A stretch of DNA of 64,000 bases from Labyrinthula sp. Ha (lineage: Eukaryota > Sar > Bigyra > Labyrinthulida > Labyrinthulaceae). Positions within the stretch are counted from its first letter, which is position 1. Each line of letters starts with the position of its first letter. This document shows, in pieces, positions 25,001 to 33,469 of this stretch. The stretch lies in NCBI GenBank assembly GCA_015227615.1, contig JAALGZ010000008.1, positions 992,001 through 1,056,000 on the forward strand, written 5' to 3'. The notes below the pieces were generated by a model. That model made no database searches. It was not told the origin of the DNA and was given only the letters and a program-made list of their open reading frames with translations. The position numbers and the translations under genes are program-made.

Positions 25001-25600
25001 ATTCTATATGAATACAAGAAATAGAAAATAATTACGATGAGTTCTGTAGAAGAAGCGTACGTTGAACTATTTATGGTAAATAAAGAGGGAAAGCTTATTA
25101 TAGTTTTAATAGAAGAAAGGAATTGTGACTTCGAAGTAGATATATTCTTGGATTCTCAAAGCACAGTTAAAACTGTGAGAAACAGATTAATAAACGAAAA
25201 ACAAAAAACTCGGGTACATAATAAAATATTGTATGGCAAGGAATTAACAAAGGAAAGCTGAATTATGTAAGAAGAGAAGAAAATATAGCAGATGTTTTAA
25301 CTCGGGCCACTCACAATAGAGAGTTTGAAAAAACAAGAAATAAGTTTATTTTGTAAGTTGAACACCGAAAAAGGGAAGGCATTTAGGTTAGTATTTGTAT
25401 CTAGTTTTTAGCAGTATTGAGAGTATTCTGATACCAACCAGACTTAACCTTTAATGAGTTTGATAATACATAAAAAGACCTATTCAACAGAGTTAAATGA
25501 AAAAAATAAGCCTCTTTTTATAGAATAAATATTTTCTCGTAAGGACAGTTTCCTTGGATTTCAAGTGTTACTAGGGGAAAATGGTTATTAAGACAAGCTA
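22050..25600 (+). mobile_element. Ty1/copia LTR retrotransposon, old fossil
   Basis: Parts appear in copia order on the plus strand: a GAG-pre-integrase region near 22.7 kb, integrase core remnants near 22.9-23.3 kb, reverse transcriptase remnants near 24.2-24.5 kb (with LLYVEDVL), and an RNase H region near 24.75-25.3 kb (with VDASYM). The integrase-before-RT order identifies copia rather than gypsy. Flanks at about 22,080-22,150 and 25,390-25,500 share a diverged common sequence and are probably the two LTRs. The element is heavily broken, with dozens of breaks, and its ends are divergent, so the insertion is old. The limits are approximate. Confidence 0.7.
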
Positions 25601-26224
25601 CAGACTCGTTCTAAAACTCAAAGAAATAAACAGTTCCATTACGTCTCTAGAAATTTTCAGATATTGTTAATATTTATTGGCCAATAAAATTTGAGATATA
25701 TATTAATATTGTGATAATTTGCAGATATTATATTCTGGGCTATTTTTGGTAGTAATTATTTATATTTCGCCGATCTTTCTGATTTAATATATGTGCCCAA
25801 TATAAGATCAAAATCACTTGACATGAACAAAAAAAACAAGGTTTTTAATTCATAAAGAGATTAAATCGAAGAACAGTTTTTTCCTTTTTGGTCTTGTCAC
25901 TATGCATCCCTAGTGGAAATACACCTTGTTCTATACCGAGTCTGGTGTACACGTCTGTCAAGATCTTCTGGAACTATTAATGAAGAGAAACAGCTGTCAA
26001 ATATAGAGAAACCCATATTCTTAGTAAGCAGGAAACCACTACAATCTCATTGTACTTTAATTGTAGTTTCGTATGTTTTATTATGTTAATTTCTTTCACA
26101 AACCGGTTCGTGCACTCAAATACTTGTATCAATAGATACCTTAATGACGTCATCTCTTTCATGTTTATAGTGACGTTATTAAATAAGGTCGTGATCAAAA
26201 AGACAAACCACAAAAGTAAGAACA
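25601..26224. other. Spacer upstream of NOG1
   Basis: AT-rich, with no supported gene. The last ~100 bases before 26,225 presumably carry the NOG1 promoter; TGACGT occurs near 26,147 and 26,171. Confidence 0.45.
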
Positions 26225-28045
26225 ATGGTTGTTTACAACTTCAAGCAGATAAAACCCGTTCCATCGTCAAATGACTTCATAGATATTGTACTTTCTAAGA
26301 CCCAACGAAAAACCCCTACTGTTGTCCACCCTGGTTACAAAATCTCTCGAATCAGAAGCTTCTACATGCGAAAAGTCAAGTTCACCCATGAAACTTTTTC
26401 TGAAAAATTGTCCTCTATACTAGAACAATTTCCTCTTCTTGATGATATCCATCCTTTTTATTCTGATCTTTGTAATGTTCTTTATGATAAAGATCATTAC
26501 AAACTCGCTCTAGGACAACTCTCAACGGCTAGAAATCTTCTTTCCTCCATCAGCAGAGATTATATCCGTTTATTAAAATATGGAGATACTTTATATAGAT
26601 GCAAGCAATTAAAAAGAGCAGCTTTAGGAAGAATGTGCACGTTGATGAAGAAGCATAAAAACAGTTTAGCTTATTTGGAAGAAGTAAGAAAACACTTGTC
26701 AAGGTTGCCATCAATAGATCCGAATACAAGAACGCTGTTGGTCACAGGTTTTCCAAATGTAGGAAAATCAAGTTTCTTGAACACGATAACAAGAGCAGAT
26801 GTTGATGTACAACCATATGCATTTACCACGAAGAGTCTTTTCGTCGGGCATTTTGATTACAAGTATCTTAGATATCAAGTTATTGACACTCCTGGGATTT
26901 TAGACAAGCCGCTGGATCAGAGAAATACTATTGAGATGCAAGCGATTACTGCCTTAGCACACCTACCAAGTTGCATTTTATATTTTTTTGATCTTTCTGA
27001 AACTTGTGGTTTTTCAATCGAGCAGCAGTTAAGTTTGTTTGAAAACATTGCACCTTTATTTGCAAATAAAGGTTTAATTATGGTTATTAATAAAGTTGAT
27101 TTGGTTAAGTTGGAAGATTTGGATGAAGACATACAAACCAGATTAAAATCCCTTAGTGAAAAAATTGAGGGTGCTGAGTTAATTGAAATGAGTAGTCATG
27201 GAAATATAAACGTGACAGCTGTTAAGAGATCAGCTTGTGAGAAGTTGATCTCAATGAGAATAGACAAGAAATTAAGAGGAAAAGGAAAGAAATTAGAGGG
27301 TTTAATGAATAGAATTACCGTTGCTTTGCCCAAAGAAAGAGATTCTAAGGAACGCGAAGCAATGTTTAAACCAGAAGCGGATGATAGTAAGAGGATTGAA
27401 TACAATGGGAGTTATAGGGAGCACTGGGATGTAAATGAGGAAGAAAAGTATGATCCTGTTCCTGAAATAATTGATGGAAAAAATGTGGTAGATTATATAG
27501 ATGAAGGAATCGAGCAAAAGCTAAGAGAGTTGGAAGAAGAAGAAGATAGGATTTTAGGTGAGATGGCTGTAGATGATGATGAAGAGAGTGTTATGGACGA
27601 AGAAGAGACAGAACTCTATGAAAAGATAAGAGATAAAAAGAGAATAGTCATTAAGGAGCACAGATTAAAAAGAGGAAAGAATAGAACAGGTGGGATCTCT
27701 CTAAGGGATAAATCGAGAAGAAAGAGTTTGGGAGCTGTTACTGGAGAATTAAGTGATAAGGGATATCAAGTTGGAAAATTAAGGAATTTGGAGTTGGTAT
27801 TGAAGAAACGAAAACGAGTTGAGAGAGAAGAAATGGATATTGAGAAGGTTAGAGGAAGAAAGATTAGAAAGTCTGAAGAAGGTGCTATGACTAAAGATAT
27901 GCGGAGATTGAATGAGAAGATGATCAAGTACGAGTGGAATAAGATGAAAGGCAAAGCAGGAGAAAGTGATCGTGCAATACAAACTGCTATGCCAAAACAT
28001 TTGTTTGCTGGTAAAACGGGAAGAGGAAAACGAGATAGAAGATAG
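26225..28045 (+). CDS. NOG1: Nucleolar GTP-binding protein 1
   Basis: This is a 606-aa GTPase of the OBG/HflX-related class, needed in the nucleolus and nucleus for 60S ribosomal subunit assembly. The opening MVVYNFKQIKPVPSSNDFID is the invariant start of eukaryotic NOG1. An N-terminal helical bundle spans residues 1-165, ending in YGDTLYRCKQLKRAALGRMC. The G domain has G1 GFPNVGKSS (175-183), G3 DTPG (221-224) and G4 NKVD (289-292). The C-terminal third is acidic then strongly basic, as usual in the family. Length is close to yeast and human NOG1 (about 630-650 aa), and there is no intron. It converges on the LRRC40-like gene with 46 bases between stop codons. A single-copy essential gene of this kind is good evidence for a nuclear chromosome. 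Confidence 0.97.
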   Translation: MVVYNFKQIKPVPSSNDFIDIVLSKTQRKTPTVVHPGYKISRIRSFYMRKVKFTHETFSEKLSSILEQFPLLDDIHPFYSDLCNVLYDKDHYKLALGQLSTARNLLSSISRDYIRLLKYGDTLYRCKQLKRAALGRMCTLMKKHKNSLAYLEEVRKHLSRLPSIDPNTRTLLVTGFPNVGKSSFLNTITRADVDVQPYAFTTKSLFVGHFDYKYLRYQVIDTPGILDKPLDQRNTIEMQAITALAHLPSCILYFFDLSETCGFSIEQQLSLFENIAPLFANKGLIMVINKVDLVKLEDLDEDIQTRLKSLSEKIEGAELIEMSSHGNINVTAVKRSACEKLISMRIDKKLRGKGKKLEGLMNRITVALPKERDSKEREAMFKPEADDSKRIEYNGSYREHWDVNEEEKYDPVPEIIDGKNVVDYIDEGIEQKLRELEEEEDRILGEMAVDDDEESVMDEEETELYEKIRDKKRIVIKEHRLKRGKNRTGGISLRDKSRRKSLGAVTGELSDKGYQVGKLRNLELVLKKRKRVEREEMDIEKVRGRKIRKSEEGAMTKDMRRLNEKMIKYEWNKMKGKAGESDRAIQTAMPKHLFAGKTGRGKRDRR

Positions 28046-28091
28046 TTATCAAAAGTTTCATATCTGGTTAATTTGGTGTCTATACATATCA

Positions 28092-29769
28092 TTAGCACTC
28101 ACCAGATTGCACTTTTTTAGCTTCAGACAGTTTGACACGAAGATGGTTCAACTCTTGTTTAATTCTTCGCTTTTTTAGGTTGTTCAGACTAAAACTATTC
28201 CGCAGGACATCTTCTAACCTTTTAATTTCGATTGACAGTTTTTGAGCTTTCAAATTTTCTGGGCATGGTTCACTTACGAAATCTTCAACATTTTTTTTAT
28301 ATACACAGTCCTGGAGATCTAGCTCTGAAGAGTGTTTAACTTCCAGTATAGTTGGATTTTCAGAAATATCGGTCAGCTCATTTGGATTGTCAGGTTTGTT
28401 TTCAACCTTCACTTCTTTATTTGGTGCCGTATCTTCTACAGCAACTTGTTTTCTTCTGGTCTTTAAAACTTTAGTGCATTCTTCTAAAAAATCAATTTTC
28501 ACTGATCCTCTTTGGTTTGGATCCATCATACGAAAAAACTCCAGAACTTTACTTGTCTTCTGTTCAAGTTTATCCTTTCTAAAATTTTTGATCAAGTTTC
28601 CTTTGAGATTAAGTACATTCAAATTCAAGTAACCAACTTCAAATGGAATATTCTGCAGAGAATTCAAGCTCAAATCTAAAAGGTTCAAATCCACCCAGAA
28701 AACCCCAAGCGGAAAATCTTTAATCTTGTTTTCTTTTGCGTCCAATACTTTAAGATTTTTCAGCGGCCCATTTTCTGGAAAAAAAGGATCTAGTGAAGTA
28801 ATTTGGTTGAAAGAAACTAGGAGTTGATCAAGCAATGAACTCTTTGGAAGTTTTAACGTGGAATTCGTACCGAGCTTGATCTGATTTTTTCTTACATCAA
28901 GAAATGTCAGTTTCTCAAGATCGGAAAGTTTCTCTGGAATTCGGGTAAGTTGATTGTAAGACAAATCAAGGGTGTGAAGTGCAGTCAGATCCACAAATAT
29001 CTCATCATCTAGCATTTGCAATAGATTATTTGAAAGATTAAGTTCAACCAATGATTTTGGAACACGTGAAACATTTTTTAGTTCATTGTGATTACAAACA
29101 AGAACCCTAAGTGCTGGCAACTCCGTCTCCAAGTTAACAGGAAGATGTTGTATTCTATTACAGGAAATGTTTAAGGCAGTAAGTTTTGTAAAATGTAACC
29201 TAAAAATGAAGCTGGTGAATAAAATTCACCCATCAGGAAAGGATTCAAGCTGATTGTCATGTATGAAAAGTTTTTGCAAATTTTCTAATTTCAACAACTC
29301 TTCTGGAAAAGTAGATATTTTATTCGTATTTAGTCGTAAAGTTCTTAAATTGAGATCTTCAAAAGCTCCTTTTGATATATTTGTTATGCAATTATCATTA
29401 AGCTTTAGTTCCTTCAACTCTAAGAATTATTAACGAAAAAGGAATTGCCTTCTATTTCCCACCAGCCTGGATTAGAATTATTACTTTTTTCATATGAAAT
29501 GTTCTGGTAAAAGTAAAAGAAAATATGAATATACAACAAGTTCTTCATCAGAATAGTATAGATTTTTAATTTCTTTCGAAACTGTTTCAAGTTTGAGTCC
29601 TTCTAGATTAACAACGCCAGAATGGCGACTTGATCTTATTCTCTGCTTCAAAATGCCTACAAATAGTTTTGAATGAAATTTCAATACTTTGATTATCATT
29701 TTCTGTCTTCTTCTGGAAAGAATTCGAAGATAAGTTAAATTTTGCAAAAAAGTTTTCGTTTCTTTGCAT
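28092..29769 (-). CDS. LRRC40-like leucine-rich-repeat protein, five exons
   Basis: The 518-aa product is encoded by exons 29,688-29,769; 29,535-29,656; 29,449-29,503; 29,230-29,419 and 28,092-29,199. Introns are 31, 31, 29 and 30 nt, and the exon lengths keep one frame throughout. The N-terminus reads SRHSGVVNLEGLKLETV and then WWEIEELKELKLNDN, matching without gaps the SGxLNLSGRxLxxVP and WWExxxLxKLxxxNN of LRRC40. A run of cytosolic-type LRRs (LxxLxxLxLxxNxLxxLP) ends with the family's LNVLNLKGNLIKNFR cap and KVLEFFR. After the cap comes a segment resembling a weak EF-hand loop (DPNQRGSVKIDF), then a charged region and a C-terminal coiled coil (about 150 residues), which human LRRC40 lacks. 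LRRC40 has no settled function. The ATG at 29,769 was chosen; one at 29,817 is also in frame. Confidence 0.85.
29200..29687 (-). other. Four ultra-short introns of the LRRC40-like gene
   Basis: In gene order these are 29,657-29,687 (31 nt, GTATTG...TGTAG), 29,504-29,534 (31 nt, GTATAT...CCAG), 29,420-29,448 (29 nt, GCAATT...CTTAG) and 29,200-29,229 (30 nt, GTGAAT...TTTAG). Each removal restores the LRR reading frame. The third uses a GC donor. The alternative GT donor there would give a 65-nt intron and delete the conserved WWE segment, so GC-AG is preferred. Confidence 0.8.
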
Positions 29770-29888
29770 TTTTTCTTTATAGTCGACGTGGCAAATTGTA
29801 CAATAGTAAGAATACAAAAGTTTGGTAAAGCGAAAGAATAAACATGCAGCTTAAACGAAACTTTACAACTATCTCAAATTCTTTAAAT

Positions 29889-32800
29889 TTAAGCAGCAAC
29901 GGTTTGAATCCTTTGAACCTCGCGGCCTACGACTGCAGCCTTTTTGCTTTTGTTCTTTAACCCTTCAATTTTTTTCTTTGAACCTGCGGCATTCAAATAA
30001 CTGTTTGATTTTTGTTTTACAAACTCGTCACTCTTTACTTCGGACAACTCAAACTCTTTAAAAGTAATAATATTTCTTTCCTGTGCAAGAGTTTTACTCT
30101 TATTATAAATATTTGCTACTGTAGAGTCCTCTCCAATCTTTGTCGACATTTGTTCTCTACCTTCATTAAAACCTTTTTTCAAACCAGACACAATGGATTT
30201 AAACCAATTCTGGCCAACTGAGTGGTTAAAATCAAAATCATTAAAGTATGTATCCGTCAATAAAGCCTTTGCATGTGCTGATATATAATATTTAACCTCC
30301 ACAGTTTCTTCTGGAAGATGATGAAAGAACTGAATAATCTCGTATAGGTTCTTGTTCACCTGCTCCAACAACGATGGCATTGTCTTTCTGCTGTTGGCTA
30401 CCACTTCTTTTCGAATTGCTTTCGAAATTTTTCGGTCATATATCTGGTTTAGATTAGTGTATTCAGCTGAAAGGTGAGTAAACGAGCTTTTGAACCTACT
30501 ACAGCATCCTTCAAACAATTCAAAGTAACTTTTTTCAACCAACTCTTCAGGATCGACTTCATCAATATCAGCCTCTATAAGCTCGTCCTTTGCTTCCAAT
30601 TCTGCTATCAATTTTTCATTTTCATCAGCTCGAGTTCTGGCGTTATTAACTCGGATGGATTCCAAAGAGAGGAAATCTTTCGGTTCGTGAACCTGAAACC
30701 AGATGTCCCCGTGGTATGCAGCTCCAAGGTATTCCTCCTTGATATCTTGCGCACCCTCATAATCTAAGGTATTAATAGGCACCAAGTTTTCCCATGCCTC
30801 TTTGTTTATGCCTACTCTTACAATATCCAAATCCACATTATCGCTTTCATTCTTCTTAGCACTTAAGCTCTTAAACCTCTTCTCAGTAACATCGTACTTG
30901 ACCCTGATCTTGCACTTGTTGTATAAGACAAAATAAGTACCAAATCTCTCTAGGGTTGCTTGTCTACGTCTGTTCACTTTATCTGCTTTTCTTGCTTTAG
31001 CTTCATCGTTTACGTAATTGCTCTTAGTTTGTACATATTCATCAACCTGAGCCTGCAAACTCTTAATTGTTTCGGCATCAGAAAGGAAAGCTCTAGTTTG
31101 AAAGAGAAGATCAAGTTCTTCCTTCGCAGCTAAAGCTTTCTTCAAACTTTCTTGAGCTTTCTCCATAGCCCTAGTAACAGATGTTGGAATATTTGTTGCG
31201 GCCTTTACTTCACCCTTAGCAACACCAAGAGAAATTTCAAAATATCTCAACATAGAGGACCCTGCGGAAGGAATAAAGGTCTTGTTGGTAACATGGTTTG
31301 GTTGTAACAAACGTTCGGCCATACATAAAGCATAATGAAAAGCTTCTAGGCCAAAGACAGAAGTTTTATTCAATGAGAACAATGAGTCTACTGCCTTGAG
31401 GAATCCAGCACATGTATAGTTGTGGATGTCATTCATTGCCAATTGTTGCAACGAATCCTCATAAAACTTGATTGAAAGCATGTCGTAGAAGAGCTCTAGA
31501 GCAGGTTTCACAATTGACATCTTTGTAACTCCAGCAAGTGAAGCAACTACAGCGTCAACTAGCTGAAAACAAAGTTGTCTTAGTGACAGAGCAAACCAAT
31601 AATGATAAATGTCCGAAGACACAATCTTTTCTACGTAGGAAAGAAGTTGTAGACGTGCTTCATCTTTTGTTCCTTTGAACCATCCAGTCTCCAGAAGTTC
31701 AGTAATACTTTTTGTGGTCACACGGGTGGGTGTGTTAACGACTTTGTCCTCATAATCTTGCGCTTCTTTGGATAAAACCCTTTCAGCTTTGCTTAGGTTC
31801 AATGTTATTTCTTTAAAAGAAGCTGAACTTCCTCCTGGAAGTTTCGTTTCTTGTGTGTCAACAAAACCACCTACAGCAGAAACACCTTTGTATACGATGT
31901 TCACCTCATTGGTCTTTGAAAAGTAGCTCTTGCTAATATCGAACCTTCTACTATAGCTCTTAGGCTCTGAAGGTGCCCCTGCAAGGAAATTGAACATCGA
32001 AGCAAAGAAACCAATGTTTTGCGACTTAGGTTCAAAGTTCAAAGTTGATGCTGCTCGCAAATAGGATATTTGCTTTTCCGGTCCATATTGAGAAGAAGGC
32101 ACTGCGCTATCCATCGGAGGCACCACATACTCCTGAAAAAGAACATCTTCTTCGGAAGCTGTAGTCTTGTAGCTTCCAAGAAAGTTAGATTCTAACATAT
32201 GCTTCAATCCAGTGTTATTCTCAGCAGGGAACAAGGCCTTCAACGCTTCATTCAGGCTTAGACTAGTCTTAAAACTCCCAGTAACCGTCTCAAAGTCAAG
32301 CCCAGGTTGTGCAATCGGATTCTCACGTTTCAATAAAGGACCTACATCTTCGAAGTCTTTTAGTTTGCCTAAACTATTCGGCCTCTTCCTCTCGCTTTTA
32401 ATCCCTTTCAACTCCTTCAAACGCTTAGCATAAGTTTCAAACAGGTTTGCGTTATAATCTTGAGCAACTAATAAATCATTAATCGCATCTCTCCATTCAA
32501 CTAGAGCATCCATATCAGAATGCCCAATAGTTTGTTCTATAAAATCTCTGTTGACAGCTTTTCTTGCACCTTGAAGCATAAGTGGCCTTAAACCATTCTT
32601 GATATTTTCACCAAAACTCTTCTTATACTCTCTCAACGTGAACGCATCTATTTTAGTCCCATTAGAATCTCCCATGCGAGTTAACTTAATCTTCCTTGGT
32701 TCAGTGAGATATTTCGCACTATTTCTTACAAATTCCAAAGGAGCAGATGAGTCCAACACCACAAACTCTCCAGTTGGTTTAAATCTATCAAAAAACTTTT

Positions 32801-33287
32801 TCCATTTGGCATTTTGCCTTTCAATGGAACCACCAATGTGATTCAAAAACTCAGTCATCAGATCCCCAACAGCAATAGCTTTACACTCTCCTCTATCACA
32901 AATTCCTGCTCTTTTCGCTCCAGGAGTAGGAACACTCTTCTCAGCTTCTTCCCTCATATGTTTACATAGGGGAAACTTGTGCTCATCAGACTGCAAAAAC
33001 TTCTTTATCGCAGATTCAGTATCTCCGTCAAATTTCAGCAAAACAGCGTGTTCCCTTAACTCTTTGTTTAGTTTAACAACAGCCTTGTACAAAAGAACAA
33101 GTTCTCCACTCGGATCAATTGGTTTGCTCGTCAAATAGTTTAAGGCATTCTTGGCCAGAGTCTTCCGCTTAAAGTTGAGCTGGTTAGCGAGTGTTTGGTC
33201 AATTACCACAAGATATCCTGTCTTCATTACAACAGCTCTGGTATATTTACTCCCATGATCCATATTTTGATTAGTAGGATTGGACAT
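29889..33287 (-). CDS. 1132-aa orphan protein
   Basis: A single uninterrupted frame, the longest in the window, with balanced composition and clear codon bias, so it is almost certainly a real gene. I do not recognise the family. There is no signal peptide and no convincing membrane helix. A cysteine/histidine patch at residues 108-135 (CKH...CDRGEC) could bind a metal but matches no standard finger. Residues ~545-690 look like an alpha-helical bundle. Residues ~704-782 form a probable coiled coil ending in a basic stretch (KVNRRRQATLERF), and ~905-945 is acidic and helical. The C-terminus is basic (KKKIEGLKNKSKKAA). It reads as a large soluble, mostly helical cytosolic or scaffold protein. 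It starts about 180 bases from the 5' end of the LINE, which may have landed in its promoter. Confidence 0.85.
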   Translation of the reverse strand: MSNPTNQNMDHGSKYTRAVVMKTGYLVVIDQTLANQLNFKRKTLAKNALNYLTSKPIDPSGELVLLYKAVVKLNKELREHAVLLKFDGDTESAIKKFLQSDEHKFPLCKHMREEAEKSVPTPGAKRAGICDRGECKAIAVGDLMTEFLNHIGGSIERQNAKWKKFFDRFKPTGEFVVLDSSAPLEFVRNSAKYLTEPRKIKLTRMGDSNGTKIDAFTLREYKKSFGENIKNGLRPLMLQGARKAVNRDFIEQTIGHSDMDALVEWRDAINDLLVAQDYNANLFETYAKRLKELKGIKSERKRPNSLGKLKDFEDVGPLLKRENPIAQPGLDFETVTGSFKTSLSLNEALKALFPAENNTGLKHMLESNFLGSYKTTASEEDVLFQEYVVPPMDSAVPSSQYGPEKQISYLRAASTLNFEPKSQNIGFFASMFNFLAGAPSEPKSYSRRFDISKSYFSKTNEVNIVYKGVSAVGGFVDTQETKLPGGSSASFKEITLNLSKAERVLSKEAQDYEDKVVNTPTRVTTKSITELLETGWFKGTKDEARLQLLSYVEKIVSSDIYHYWFALSLRQLCFQLVDAVVASLAGVTKMSIVKPALELFYDMLSIKFYEDSLQQLAMNDIHNYTCAGFLKAVDSLFSLNKTSVFGLEAFHYALCMAERLLQPNHVTNKTFIPSAGSSMLRYFEISLGVAKGEVKAATNIPTSVTRAMEKAQESLKKALAAKEELDLLFQTRAFLSDAETIKSLQAQVDEYVQTKSNYVNDEAKARKADKVNRRRQATLERFGTYFVLYNKCKIRVKYDVTEKRFKSLSAKKNESDNVDLDIVRVGINKEAWENLVPINTLDYEGAQDIKEEYLGAAYHGDIWFQVHEPKDFLSLESIRVNNARTRADENEKLIAELEAKDELIEADIDEVDPEELVEKSYFELFEGCCSRFKSSFTHLSAEYTNLNQIYDRKISKAIRKEVVANSRKTMPSLLEQVNKNLYEIIQFFHHLPEETVEVKYYISAHAKALLTDTYFNDFDFNHSVGQNWFKSIVSGLKKGFNEGREQMSTKIGEDSTVANIYNKSKTLAQERNIITFKEFELSEVKSDEFVKQKSNSYLNAAGSKKKIEGLKNKSKKAAVVGREVQRIQTVAA

Positions 33288-33469
33288 GGATAGGGGGAAG
33301 TCTTTAATTTAATATTGATTTCACTTATTCTCTGTTCGGTTTTCTTTTTGTCAAGAAGTTCACACGAAAATTAATATGGCATTTTCAGACATTTTCGCGA
33401 ATGCTATTATTATTTTGGGTAAACAAAAGAAATGATACAAGATATTTGAAAGACAAAGCTTACGTCAAC

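Noticed and set aside
30474-32841. Several plus-strand frames across the 1132-aa orphan
   Set aside because: They lie antisense to a long, clearly biased frame and have no motifs.
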